A stretch of DNA of 64,000 nt from Aquimarina longa SW024 (GCF_001401755.1 NZ_KQ474103.1:5038-69037); one strand, 5' to 3'. Positions 41,896 through 51,404 are shown, counted from the stretch's first letter. Numbers and translations are program-made. The notes: generated by a model not told the origin, from the sequence alone.

Positions 41896-44858
41896 TTCTT
41901 TTTGGTTGTTAGTTCTTGTTCTGTTCCTACAAATACTCTATCATTAATCCCATCGGTATGGTAAAATCCAGACATATAATCCATTCGTATTGCAGGAAAC
42001 ATACCCGCAAGGTAGCGTTTTTTTCCGTTTCGTTCTAATGGAAAATGCTGTGTGTCAGAAATTGTAATACTATTTACTATTAAGAATATTCCTTTTTCAG
42101 AAAAATCTATATCAGTAACATTTATCGTTATGGTTGCTGTGGGTGGTTGATCTTGTTTAACAGGGTTAATAGCTACATTTTTTACTACACATTTAGTAAT
42201 ATCTTGGTAATTGCTACTTCCTAAGCCGTCGGGTAAGTATAGTATTTTATTATCAAGGATTTCTGTGTCAGTAAGGTATCCGCCAAAGCTAATAGTTGCT
42301 TTAACTTCTTTAATTTTATAATCGGATAAGGTAGTGATACTTTTATCAGAATAACTACCTACCCTTAATGTTTCTCCTACTTGGGTTTCTTTAGTAACTT
42401 TAAGCTTCATCCTGCCACTAACCAGAATATCCATTAAATCTTCATATTGTTTGCTAAGGTCTACCCAATCGGTAAATCCTGTTTTGTGCATAGCTTGCCG
42501 GGTTTCTGGTTGTGCATGTTGGTTAATCTGCGCGATATAATCCCCCTTAAACGATACTGCATCCCAAAATATATTTGAAGAAGGGATTTCTCCAAAAATT
42601 CCATTCTTGGCAATACGCTCTATCGGGGAGTCCTCTAGATAGGCGGCATAAAACCCAACACAAAGCCCTACAATCAATAGCCCCCAACCCACAGGGTTCC
42701 AACCTAAGGCAGCTCCGCCAGATAATAACATCCCTGCCAAACCTAAGGCAGCAGAAGCCGTATACGCTACCGCAGCATCGTAATCCCGCTCCCAATAGTT
42801 AAGACCCGCCTCTGCTGTGTCTATTAATACTCCTGCATATCCTACTCCAGTAGCGATTTTACTCGTAGTTCCTTTAAAAGCTCTTAATACATCAGCATCC
42901 ATAACTGTTACCTTCATTTTTAAGTATTTTACATTACGCACCCCCACATAGGCATCGGCTATAGCGGTTAAAAATTTAGAGATAGTTAAACCAAATTGGT
43001 AATCATTATCAGATTTTCTTAGTGCTGCTGTTGCAAGGGCTAGGTTGATAAAACTAAGGTTTCTAAGGAGTTTAGTCCAGAACGGGCTTGCCTGAAAATC
43101 TCGTATACCGCTTAGGGTATCATTATGAATTGCCTGCTCGAAAGAGGTCGTAAACGCAATTTGCTTGGCTTGCATGATGTCATCTAAATTATTCAAAAAT
43201 CTTTTTTGAGCTTTTTTAAATGCTTTAAGAGATTTTTTATTAATGTTCATAGACTTTCTTACAAAACTTGTTCTACCAAGATCTGATTTTATAAATTCTT
43301 TCCCCAAAGTGGTTACAGTAAAAGAAGTCTTTTGTACTATCCCTTTAATTTTGATACGGGTACTATTCATTGTTTTTTTCCATACCTTCAATATTTCATC
43401 ACCATCTTCTACAATACCCCGAGTTACATCCATTAATGCATTGGTAATACCCATAAATTTAAGGTAGTTGGCGTTTCCTTCTATCTCTTCTATAATGGTT
43501 GGTTCATTAAATATTTTGCCAATGGTATTTTTTCCTTCCAAAAGTTTTTTAATAAAATCTTTTCCTTCTTTAGTATTAGAAACCCATTCTCTAGCTTCTT
43601 CTTTGGTTTCTAGAAAACTATCTTTAAAATTGGCAGGCTGCCAAAGATCAGCCAATAATTTTGCTTTAGTGTACTTAGATAATGTAATGCGGTCGGTAGT
43701 GTTCTCTAAATAATCATTTTCAATTTTTGCATAATAATCACTATCTGCATAATCAATAAAAATTTCTCGAGCTTTTTTTATTTTTCTCTTAAGATCTAAT
43801 CTTTCTTTGGTAGCTAACACTATATTTAGTCGATCAGCATCAATTTCTTCTCCTATTTTATCAATATTGTCTTCGCTAGCAAATGCAACAGATCTTAAAT
43901 TTACACCAATATTGTATAGCGCTTCTATTTGTTTAAAGTCTTTAGGTTTTTGTAATGTTTTTGGGTCTTTTCCATTACGCAATGATTTTTCGACATCTGA
44001 TACACTAATTCCTGTTTTCATAGAAATCATAGTTGCATCCATTTTATTCCACAGATATTTTAAATAATTAGAAAACTCTTCTAATATCCCTACTGGATCA
44101 TGTAAACATAGGGTTGCGTCTAGTTTATAGCCTTGTGTATTATTAGCCTCATCTGCACAAGCAATTTTATAATTTTGCCCAACCACATTAAAATCTATTT
44201 GCCCTTCTGGGATAAATATAGTACTGTTTTTCATTATACTCCAGGGTGCGGCATCGATCTGAGACTGGTTATTAACATGTTTGGTCAGATCGTATTTTTG
44301 CATGCGTCTTTCTCGCGGTGTACTATCCTCTCGCATGGTTTTAAAATAATTAGCACTCCATTGCACCTCTGAGTAGGCAAACCATAGGATATCATCGGGT
44401 TCGGCTACGTATTGATCGATCTGTGTTGCCCCAGATTGTGGTTCTCTTATATCTTTTTCTTTAAGCGATTTATCAATTTCTGTTAGGCATCCTCCTATGC
44501 CTACTTGCCACTCACTCCATCCCTGAGTATCGGCTTGGTTAATCACATATAAAAACCCAGATCTAAGCCCAGTACCTGCATATACATAGTTACTTAGTTC
44601 TTCTACCTCTGGTGCGCACTCGGGAGTAGCGAGGGGCATAAAACTATCTTTATCTACCCCTTCTAACATCAATGGGGCATACTTAGAGGTACGATTAATC
44701 AATGCGATACGTAGCAGATTCATACGTATACCTGGTTTGATGACCTGCAATGGTGGGCTTTCTATACTGGTTACTCCTTTGCCCTCTGCAATAAAGGTGC
44801 ATTGGTATAAGATGTCATTATATTGCCCTTCTTTTTTTTGTTCTGTTGTTTCTGCCAT
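41883..44858 (-). CDS. VasX-like pore-forming T6SS effector, 991 aa
   Basis: The N-terminal domain (1-215) shows 'IKPGIRMNLLRIALINRTSK', 'AGTGLRSGFLYVINQ', 'ILWFAYSEVQWSANYFKTMR' and 'RERRMQKYDLTKH', the same landmarks as effector 1 and VasX. A long helical middle precedes the hydrophobic region at about 666-755 ('ASAALGLAGMLLSGGAALGW', 'GWGLLIVGLCVGFYAAYLED') followed by 'SPIERIAKNGIFG', a phrase usual after the pore helices of this class. A beta-rich C-terminal domain ends 'VGTEQELTTKKKWRK'. It starts 3 nt after the PAAR stop. It shares only the domain plan with effector 1, so the two toxins are distant paralogues. Confidence 0.8.
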   Translation of the reverse strand: MAETTEQKKEGQYNDILYQCTFIAEGKGVTSIESPPLQVIKPGIRMNLLRIALINRTSKYAPLMLEGVDKDSFMPLATPECAPEVEELSNYVYAGTGLRSGFLYVINQADTQGWSEWQVGIGGCLTEIDKSLKEKDIREPQSGATQIDQYVAEPDDILWFAYSEVQWSANYFKTMREDSTPRERRMQKYDLTKHVNNQSQIDAAPWSIMKNSTIFIPEGQIDFNVVGQNYKIACADEANNTQGYKLDATLCLHDPVGILEEFSNYLKYLWNKMDATMISMKTGISVSDVEKSLRNGKDPKTLQKPKDFKQIEALYNIGVNLRSVAFASEDNIDKIGEEIDADRLNIVLATKERLDLKRKIKKAREIFIDYADSDYYAKIENDYLENTTDRITLSKYTKAKLLADLWQPANFKDSFLETKEEAREWVSNTKEGKDFIKKLLEGKNTIGKIFNEPTIIEEIEGNANYLKFMGITNALMDVTRGIVEDGDEILKVWKKTMNSTRIKIKGIVQKTSFTVTTLGKEFIKSDLGRTSFVRKSMNINKKSLKAFKKAQKRFLNNLDDIMQAKQIAFTTSFEQAIHNDTLSGIRDFQASPFWTKLLRNLSFINLALATAALRKSDNDYQFGLTISKFLTAIADAYVGVRNVKYLKMKVTVMDADVLRAFKGTTSKIATGVGYAGVLIDTAEAGLNYWERDYDAAVAYTASAALGLAGMLLSGGAALGWNPVGWGLLIVGLCVGFYAAYLEDSPIERIAKNGIFGEIPSSNIFWDAVSFKGDYIAQINQHAQPETRQAMHKTGFTDWVDLSKQYEDLMDILVSGRMKLKVTKETQVGETLRVGSYSDKSITTLSDYKIKEVKATISFGGYLTDTEILDNKILYLPDGLGSSNYQDITKCVVKNVAINPVKQDQPPTATITINVTDIDFSEKGIFLIVNSITISDTQHFPLERNGKKRYLAGMFPAIRMDYMSGFYHTDGINDRVFVGTEQELTTKKKWRK

Positions 44859-44861
44859 AAT

Positions 44862-45548
44862 CTATGAGCATTGATTTTGTTGTGATGTGTCTTCTGTTTC
44901 CCAAACGACTTCTACCTGCTTATCCTGTACTGTACCAGACAGGCTTACTGTTCTGGGATTGCCCCCTTGTTCTTGTGGAGGCAGATTGAGTGTAAAGGTT
45001 ACTGTTTCTCCATCATCAAAGTTGATTACATCAGCTCTTAGGGTAACCTGGGTGATTACTGATGATTTTCTGGTTATCTTTTCTTCTTTTACCCATTGTA
45101 GGTTATAGATTCGTGGTTCTTCTTCTTGCTGCTCTCTAAGCGCGTTTTGATTGGCTTCTGCTTCTTTGGTATTGCCTAATACTCTATTTATTATAGAAAT
45201 TTCTGGAAAAGGAATTCTGTTTACAGATAGGGTTACGGGAGTCATTGGTTCTGATACAAAGCCATATATGATATTGGGCTCTCCTTGCGAGATTATTCCT
45301 CCGTGTGCAGTCATATCTCCTACTGATACAGCAGGTTTTCCGTTATGAAAAATAGCGGGATGACCTTGTGCAATCATGTCTGGGGGCCCTATACAGGTAC
45401 ACATATCTCCTTGTACGGCTGCGGGTTTGTTATTATGTAAAATATTGGGTGCCCCAGGACCAGTAATAGGGCCTCCTACATGGGGTACTGTGCCCGAACA
45501 CATGGGGCAGGTGTGCATAGATCCTACGGTTGCTGCTTGACCTGGCAT
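44862..45548 (-). CDS. PAAR-domain spike-tip protein (module 2)
   Basis: 228 aa. PAAR region 1-100: 'VGSMHTCPMCSGTVPHVGGP', 'GPGAPNILHNNKPAAVQGDM', 'CTCIGPPDM' and 'DMTAHGGIISQGEPNI'. The C-terminal half ('LQWVKEEKITRKSSVITQVT') matches the extension of the module-1 PAAR protein, with 'WKEE...R.S.VI..VTL' shared, so both probably dock effectors the same way. It lies 57 nt after vgrG and 3 nt before the effector. Confidence 0.88.
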   Translation of the reverse strand: MPGQAATVGSMHTCPMCSGTVPHVGGPITGPGAPNILHNNKPAAVQGDMCTCIGPPDMIAQGHPAIFHNGKPAVSVGDMTAHGGIISQGEPNIIYGFVSEPMTPVTLSVNRIPFPEISIINRVLGNTKEAEANQNALREQQEEEPRIYNLQWVKEEKITRKSSVITQVTLRADVINFDDGETVTFTLNLPPQEQGGNPRTVSLSGTVQDKQVEVVWETEDTSQQNQCS

Positions 45549-45605
45549 AGATTTTTCTTTTTTTTATTACTATTTATTGTTTGATAAAAGGGGTAAAGGC
45601 TAGTT

Positions 45606-47423
45606 CTACATATAATCTGTTTTGCCTGATGCTCCTTGTATGGTGGTCATTTGCCCTTGTACTTTAGTTTGCTGTCCTTTTAGCTTTGCTTCGGATTGCC
45701 CTTCTACGACTGTGTTTACTCCTTTTATAGTAGTATCACTTCTTGCCTCTACAGTTACTGAGGCATCACTAGTTATGGTAGTATCTCCTGTGGCTTGCAT
45801 TGTTGCTGCTCCTTTTGATAATACTAAGGTATCACCCTCTGATGCAGTTTTGATTTCTCTTTTTGCTTGGATATCGACATTTTCTTCGGCGATCATTTTT
45901 ATATTCTTAGCATTAAAAGTCATCGTCTCCAATGCTGTAATATTCATATTATTATTAACCGTATCGATAAGAATAGTATTTCCATTAGTATCCATAATCG
46001 TAATACTTTCGCCCCCTTTAGTATCATTAAACTCTAGGGTATGCCCAGATCTCGTTTTTATAATTTTTATATCATTCATCTCGGTAGCAAACCCCGATGG
46101 GTTAGCAGTACCAGAATATAAAGCTCCTAGTATAAAAGGGCTTTCTGCATTCCTGTTTTCGAACCCTACCATTACCTGCTCTTTTTTTTCTGGTAAGAAA
46201 TGGAAGCCTTTCTCTGAGCCCCCATGAGGAGTGATCATACGCAACCAAGGAGTCATCGTACCCATCGCTTTTTGCCATGGAAATTGTACTCGGATTCTTC
46301 CTAAATTCTCTGGATCTGCATTATCCATCACCGTAGCTACCGTAGTATCACTCTGTGGGTATCGATTAAGATCCATATGTGGATAGGTATCGAAGCTGGC
46401 TTCTACCGCTGTAAACTCATTATGATACACCCCATGCTCTGTATTGGTATGAGTAATACCAATAATTCTATACCTACCATAACCCTGTACTCTTATCAAT
46501 GCTCCTAGGGCAACACTAGGGTTATCACTAACCCCTCTAGCGATCACCTGTTTCATCGCTCTAGCGATAGTATGCTGTTCTACTTGGGTATCTAACCTAG
46601 ATTTTTGGTTGCTATCAGTGTATAGGCTATGTGATGCCTGCGTAGGCTTATGATACAGCGTTTTAGATCTATTATCCATAAAACCATGATACCCCTCTGA
46701 TGGGATATTGATTTCTTTACTACTCTTTTGGTGTAGCTCATCAGTAAGATAATCACTACTGATATACGTAGTAGCATTAGCTACCGTATCGAGCTCTATA
46801 CTAAAATCCTGTAGATCTACCCCATAACTCAGTTCAGTTTCTTCAGTACTAGGACTACCAAATATCAATTGCTTACCATTATAGTAAAACCACTCATTAT
46901 GATATGCCGCTAATCGACTAGCGTAGCTAAAAGCACTTTGGTTATGCTGTACAGAATAGTGTATCGTTTCTGAAGATCGAGGAGCAAAACTAGTTTCTAA
47001 TTTCCCCACATCATATCCCTGAAAAGTGCGCTCTAAGATCTCAGATAAATTTACATCACTATATGATGTAAAATGAGCACCATTATCGGCTAGTATACTA
47101 CTACTCTTAGCATGTAACTTTATCAGATTACCCTTTTGCTGATCAGATCCCTTGATCGCACGTACCTTTGTAACCACTCCTTTAAACTCTAATTCTTTAT
47201 ACCCCCCATAATTACCAAGTGCTTGGATCTGTACTGTAATGATCCCGCCTAGATACTCTTTACTTGCACCTACGAGCTCATCACTTAGTTGCTCGATTAC
47301 ATCAGCTCTACATACGAGCTCTAAATCATGATGCGCATCTAGTTGCTGTTCTATTTTTAAACTAAGATAAGAATGTAAAGGAGTAGATGATAAATAAATA
47401 GATGTAGTAGTCTGGAGAGCCAT
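45606..47423 (-). CDS. vgrG: T6SS spike protein VgrG (module 2)
   Basis: 605 aa. Gp27-like N-terminal part (about 1-330, with 'YSVQHNQSAFSYASRLAAYH' and 'EWFYYNGKQLIFG'). The gp5 OB-fold starts at 'DNADPENLGRIRVQFPWQ' (about 368) with 'QVMVGFENRNAESPFILGAL'. The C-terminal beta-helix ('TITSDASVTVEARSDTTIKG', 'LKGQQTKVQGQMTTIQG') ends 'ASGKTDYM', nearly the same ending plan as VgrG 1. First gene of the second cargo module. The two VgrGs are clearly different in the N-terminal two thirds. Confidence 0.9.
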   Translation of the reverse strand: MALQTTTSIYLSSTPLHSYLSLKIEQQLDAHHDLELVCRADVIEQLSDELVGASKEYLGGIITVQIQALGNYGGYKELEFKGVVTKVRAIKGSDQQKGNLIKLHAKSSSILADNGAHFTSYSDVNLSEILERTFQGYDVGKLETSFAPRSSETIHYSVQHNQSAFSYASRLAAYHNEWFYYNGKQLIFGSPSTEETELSYGVDLQDFSIELDTVANATTYISSDYLTDELHQKSSKEINIPSEGYHGFMDNRSKTLYHKPTQASHSLYTDSNQKSRLDTQVEQHTIARAMKQVIARGVSDNPSVALGALIRVQGYGRYRIIGITHTNTEHGVYHNEFTAVEASFDTYPHMDLNRYPQSDTTVATVMDNADPENLGRIRVQFPWQKAMGTMTPWLRMITPHGGSEKGFHFLPEKKEQVMVGFENRNAESPFILGALYSGTANPSGFATEMNDIKIIKTRSGHTLEFNDTKGGESITIMDTNGNTILIDTVNNNMNITALETMTFNAKNIKMIAEENVDIQAKREIKTASEGDTLVLSKGAATMQATGDTTITSDASVTVEARSDTTIKGVNTVVEGQSEAKLKGQQTKVQGQMTTIQGASGKTDYM

Positions 47424-48098
47424 AGTGGTTTTTTAGGTTTAGATAATTACTTTTTTTTTATTAGTTTCCCGAAATAATAGCATCAAAAATAGGCTTTTAT
47501 ATCGGTTTTAACAACCTTAATTTTACAGGGGAAAATCCCCCTGTTTTAGAATTATTTAATAATAAAAAGAACCTAAACAGTATTCGCTATAACAGTAAAA
47601 TAAAACATGTAATAACCTATTAATCAAACACATCCACACATTATATCATTTACTTAAACACCATAAAAACAACTATTTCATATTTCCTAATTTATTTTTT
47701 ATTTTTTTCAATTCTTCTAGTTTCATACTTCTCCCTCCTTATCACTAGTACGATTAACACATCAATTAACAACGGGTAAACATGATTACTATTTTGCTTT
47801 TTTTTAGTCTGTGAGTGCTTTGAGTATTATAAATTCTATCAAAACATTAGCACCCAACCTACAATCCAATATATGCTACTTATCATTCCAATCCATCCAC
47901 ATCCACTACTTGTCATTCTAGCATAGGCATAGGGTAAATAATAGCCAACTTATAACATCAAAAAAAAACTATATTAATAGGTACGAATGAAAAAACAAAT
48001 CAATAAATTTGATATATACAGAAGAAAAAAAAACCTAACCAACTACTAATCAGCATTAAAATTTAATACTAGTATAAACTACACAAAAAAAAAGAATC
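47424..48098. other. Divergent intergenic region with direct-repeat copy 1
   Basis: 675 bp between divergent vgrG 2 and the toxin-like gene. No protein gene is visible. It contains direct-repeat copy 1 (47842-47932) and must hold both promoters; no clear consensus box could be singled out. Confidence 0.4.
47842..47932. repeat. Direct repeat copy 1 flanking the toxin/lipoprotein pair
   Basis: Reads AGCACCCAACCTACAATCCA and continues with 'TTATCATTCCAATCC', 'CACATCC' and 'TGTCATTCTAGCATAGGC'. It is about 80% like the copy at 49788-49872 by eye. The TGTCATTC...TAGGC part looks like a decayed member of a common short intergenic repeat family. Confidence 0.55.
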
Positions 48099-49073
48099 AT
48101 GAAAACTACTGCAAAAAGCACTAACCATACTTCTTATACATCCAATACCCATAGCCCCCCTTTTTTTAACAAAAAGAAAGAGAAAAACTCTTTTTTTAAT
48201 TCTAAAAACAATACCAACAGCTTTTTTACAAATTCTTCTTCAACCAATACGCCACTGATCCAAAGACAGGAGAGTATACCACAAAGTGATGCTTTTAAAC
48301 CATATCCAAAAAAAATAGAAGACGGTTTAAAGAAAAAAGAACAATGGGCATATACAGAGGCAGCAAAATGGGATATGAGATATAATCAGGTTTCTTTTAA
48401 AAAAATGGATAAACTAGAGGCCCATGATAATAAAACATTTAACTCCTATCATTTTCAAAGAGTTGTTGATTTTTATATAAAAAATGCAAAAAAAGAAAAA
48501 AAAGGAAATAAAGGCGAAACCGAACGCGCATGGAAACAATGCTCTCCTGCGATGTATTATGCAATGAATAAATTATATAATTGGTCCGGAAGAGATAAAA
48601 TAAAATCAGGGTATGTGGTAGATTATAAGGATAAAAAAACAGGAAAAATCAGTAAAGGAATCGTTACCCTAATGAAAGAAAAAAATCTTATCGGAGCTAA
48701 AAAACGATTTGTAGCCGTAGATGAAGATGGCAAAGCAGGGCACTATTCTAATAAAAAAGTAGTTAAAATGAATGAAAGTGTAGCCGGATGGGCTAAAAAA
48801 CAAACCACGATGAATGGAGTAGGGATTTTTCTTGTCTCTGTAATAGGAGGATATCATTCTATAACGCTTATTGCAGATAGAAGAGGTAAAAGTGTCTCAT
48901 ATAGACTCCTAGACCAGCATGGAAACTCTAGCATGGGAGCATCCTCTTCTTTTGACAGAACCATCAAACACACCAAAAAAGAAATAGACACCTATTTTGT
49001 ACGTATGGCGAGTAGCTGGGGTAGCATAAAAAAGAATTATAGCTTTAATGTATTCGAACTCAAAAGAGATTAG
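48099..49073 (+). CDS. Putative secreted toxin with 'FF' leader and Cys-His-Asp candidate centre
   Basis: 324 aa. The N-terminal 60 residues are disordered and contain three spaced FF motifs ('PPFFNKKK', 'NSFFNSKN', 'NSFFTNSS') followed by 'IQRQES'. This resembles the leader of cargo proteins loaded into contractile injection systems in Bacteroidetes (DUF4157-type toxins). The C-terminal domain (about 100-324) has 'ERAWKQCSPAMYYAMNKLYN' (Cys148), 'SVIGGYHSITLIAD' (His253) and 'RLLDQHGNSS' (Asp272), an order that fits a papain-like peptidase or amidase. No signal peptide. A lipoprotein gene follows after 2 nt, as for toxin-immunity pairs. Family not recognised; the activity is inference. Confidence 0.55.
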   Translation: MKTTAKSTNHTSYTSNTHSPPFFNKKKEKNSFFNSKNNTNSFFTNSSSTNTPLIQRQESIPQSDAFKPYPKKIEDGLKKKEQWAYTEAAKWDMRYNQVSFKKMDKLEAHDNKTFNSYHFQRVVDFYIKNAKKEKKGNKGETERAWKQCSPAMYYAMNKLYNWSGRDKIKSGYVVDYKDKKTGKISKGIVTLMKEKNLIGAKKRFVAVDEDGKAGHYSNKKVVKMNESVAGWAKKQTTMNGVGIFLVSVIGGYHSITLIADRRGKSVSYRLLDQHGNSSMGASSSFDRTIKHTKKEIDTYFVRMASSWGSIKKNYSFNVFELKRD

Positions 49074-49075
49074 TT

Positions 49076-49762
49076 ATGAACAAAATAATATGCCTTATTT
49101 TTTTACTGCTATACAGCTCTTGCATCGACCATAAGCAGCGTAAAAACAAAAAAAATGTACAAACGCCACCCCTTAAGTTCGAAAAAATAAACAACGTCTT
49201 ATTTAGAGACCCTAAAACACTAATATTTTATTATAATGAGTATGATGTCTGCCATAAAAAAGAACTATACCAATCTAAACAAAAACTCCAATGTATAAAA
49301 GATCAAAACAATATCTGTATAACAGATATTGATGTAAACTCTTTTATAGCAACAACTACATTCTGGGTCGATAAAAAATATATCTTTTTTATTAATGATA
49401 ACCCAACTACTATCCAAATAGAAACCATCCATATTGACTCATCAATTACTGGATATTATTATGAAAACTCAATGTATCGGATTAGAAAAAATAATCTAGA
49501 ATATTTTGGACAAAAATGGTTAAGCGATACCGTTATAACCTGTAAAAATAACCCCATTCTAAAAAATATTAATTCAGACGAATTTAAAGTAGTATATATT
49601 GAAGAAGATCATGACTGCTCTATAAACACCTATGGAATATATAAAGATAATTTTATGTTTCATGGATGTTGGTTAGATTTAGATAAAATTTCCAAAGGAT
49701 TAAAAGAAAAACTAATTTTGGCTAAACAAAATCAAAGTTTTGCAAAAAAAATTAAAATTTAA
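49076..49762 (+). CDS. Lipoprotein, candidate immunity to the upstream toxin
   Basis: 228 aa. MNKIICLIFLLLYSSCIDHK has a lipobox (SSC, Cys16). The mature protein is a beta-rich domain with several cysteines ('EYDVCHKKELYQSKQKLQC', 'EDHDCSINTYGIYKDNFMFH', 'GCWLDLDKI'). It starts 2 nt after the toxin-like gene and nothing else is in the transcript. A periplasmic lipoprotein is where immunity against a cell-wall amidase or periplasmic protease would be needed. No family recognised. Confidence 0.55.
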   Translation: MNKIICLIFLLLYSSCIDHKQRKNKKNVQTPPLKFEKINNVLFRDPKTLIFYYNEYDVCHKKELYQSKQKLQCIKDQNNICITDIDVNSFIATTTFWVDKKYIFFINDNPTTIQIETIHIDSSITGYYYENSMYRIRKNNLEYFGQKWLSDTVITCKNNPILKNINSDEFKVVYIEEDHDCSINTYGIYKDNFMFHGCWLDLDKISKGLKEKLILAKQNQSFAKKIKI

Positions 49763-50271
49763 AACCCGAATTATAACCCCATACTCATCATTCTAGCACA
49801 ACCTACAATCCAATACATACTTATCATTCCAACCCTTTCACATCCTCTACCTGTCACTCCTGTATAGGCTACAACCCATGACTTAATAATTATAAACACC
49901 TATAAGTCAATAAAATACACAACATCTGACTATAAATTTCAGATCTCGACTCCGAGGGCATACAGTCATAACCCCACCAATAACGAACAACAGAAAACTA
50001 AAAACCTAACATCTAAGTCCTAAAAAAAAGTTCAAAAAAAATTCAACTATTTTTTCTCAGTTTCAAAAAATGAAACTGGGATGTTCTATACTTGCCCCAT
50101 AATTAACACCAATTCAATTTAGAAATCATATGCACTATACTAGAATCGCCCTTTATATAATCAAGATAACATATAGCATCATAGCCATAGTTACCGCATT
50201 ATTCTTTAACACCTAATCGATACACAAAAACACACCAATCAACTCTATTTTATACTCATAACCATACAAAT
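49763..50271. other. Intergenic region with direct-repeat copy 2
   Basis: 509 bp with no gene seen. It holds the second copy of the flanking direct repeat (49788-49872) and AC-rich sequence leading to the repeat-protein ORF. Confidence 0.4.
49788..49872. repeat. Direct repeat copy 2 flanking the toxin/lipoprotein pair
   Basis: Reads TAGCACAACCTACAATCCAA, then 'CTTATCATTCCAACC', 'CACATCC', 'CTGTCACTCCTGTATAGGC'. Same order of blocks and orientation as 47842-47932, so the two copies bracket the 1.9-kb gene pair. Confidence 0.55.
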
Positions 50272-50619
50272 ATGATCCTATACATCATCTCCCCAAAAAA
50301 GACTACTATCTATGAAGAGGATTTCATACGACACAATGAAGAACCTGCACTAAACCTAAAAGGACTACTATTAAATGTAACAGAATTTATACCCGACGAC
50401 AAAGAACCCATACCTAACATAAAAGAATCTATACCCGATCAGAAGGAACCCGTACCTAACATAAAAGAATGCATACCCGACCAGAAGGAACCCGTACCTA
50501 ACATAAAAGAATGCATACCCGACCAGAAGGAACCCATACCTAACATAAAAGAATGCATACCCGACCAGAAGGAACCCGTACCCGACGAGAAGGAACCCAT
50601 ACTACACAATAACATTTAG
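50272..50619 (+). CDS. Repeat protein with heptapeptide E-P-[IV]-P-x-x-K units
   Basis: 115 aa. A non-repetitive leader (MILYIISPKKTTIYEEDFIR...) is followed by five 42-bp units (50392-50601) coding 14-residue repeats such as 'CIPDQKEPVPNIKE'. Each is itself two 7-residue half repeats of the form [IV]P-(N/D)-x-K-E. The high Pro/Lys/Glu content predicts an extended rod, not a globular fold. Three units carry a Cys, so crosslinking is possible. The open frame is kept through all units despite base changes, which favours a real protein. Function unknown. Confidence 0.5.
   Translation: MILYIISPKKTTIYEEDFIRHNEEPALNLKGLLLNVTEFIPDDKEPIPNIKESIPDQKEPVPNIKECIPDQKEPVPNIKECIPDQKEPIPNIKECIPDQKEPVPDEKEPILHNNI
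50392..50601 (+). repeat. Five 42-bp tandem repeats
   Basis: Units start at 50392, 50434, 50476, 50518 and 50560, each beginning CCCGA and containing AAGGAACCC (AAAGAACCC in the first) and, in the first four, ACATAAAAGAAT. Units 2-4 are nearly identical; units 1 and 5 are diverged edges. Coding repeat within the ORF 50272-50619; not CRISPR (no spacers). Confidence 0.85.
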
Positions 50620-50753
50620 TAACGCTTTACTAAAGCACAACAATCACTGTAGTAGTATTTATGATAGTAAAGTAATCTCTTAATTACTATTTAGAAATAA
50701 AACTGATACCCAATACTACTACACTTAATAATGTAAAAATTAAATTTATATAT

Positions 50754-51404
50754 ATGACTAATTCAAAAAACTCAGAAGCAGGGATATTAGAGCAATATCG
50801 TATCGCATTAGAAAATGTTAAAAACCAATCAGAGATTGCCGCAGAAATGGCAGAACTCAGCTACGATGCTAATAAAATTGCAGAAGGAGAACAATTACTA
50901 CTACAAACCCGTAATGCCTATAATTCTAATAAAAAAGAAGATGATGAAACCACAATAGCATCTGCAACTTTTAAACAAGAAAAAGAAACGCTAGACAAAC
51001 AATACAAGCAACATCGCAAAAAATCAAAAGCTATATTGCGCAAAAATCCAGAAGCCTTAAAAAAACTAGAAATACATACTAGAATACCATACGGATATGT
51101 AAACTGGATAGAAATGATACGTACATTCTATACTAATATAGATCAAGATATCTTACAACAACTAGCATTACTAAAAGTAACTGCCGAGGATATCGACACA
51201 GGAAAACTACAAATAGAAAAAGTAGAAAAAGCTCGAGCAGAATACATCAAAGAAGCAGGAGAATCACAGGATGCGACACAGCAAAAAGATCTTGCATTTT
51301 CTAAAATGGATGATTGGATGAGAGATTTCTATGCCATAGCAACTATAGCACTAGAGGATAAACCACAATTGATGGAAGTTCTAGGTAGAAAAAGAAAAAG
51401 CTAA
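50754..51404 (+). CDS. Helical-bundle hypothetical protein, 216 aa
   Basis: All-helical and charged: 'SEAGILEQYRIALENVKNQS', 'MAELSYDANKIAEGEQLLLQ', 'EDDETTIASATFKQEKETLD', 'YGYVNWIEMIRTFYTNI'. The pattern is a long four-helix bundle, with no signal peptide. I recognise it as a recurrent Bacteroidetes hypothetical but cannot name a family. It ends in a good terminator and appears to be a single-gene transcript. Confidence 0.6.
   Translation: MTNSKNSEAGILEQYRIALENVKNQSEIAAEMAELSYDANKIAEGEQLLLQTRNAYNSNKKEDDETTIASATFKQEKETLDKQYKQHRKKSKAILRKNPEALKKLEIHTRIPYGYVNWIEMIRTFYTNIDQDILQQLALLKVTAEDIDTGKLQIEKVEKARAEYIKEAGESQDATQQKDLAFSKMDDWMRDFYAIATIALEDKPQLMEVLGRKRKS

Noticed and set aside
42547..42802. 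ORFs in other frames inside effector 2
   Set aside because: Both lie in the Gly/Ala-rich pore region where long spurious frames are expected.
45622..46227. 201-aa plus-strand ORF opposite vgrG 2
   Set aside because: Mirror of the beta-helix repeats of VgrG; composition (Val/Ser/Ile) is an antisense artefact.
50392..50601. CRISPR array
   Set aside because: The tandem units abut without spacers and keep one reading frame.
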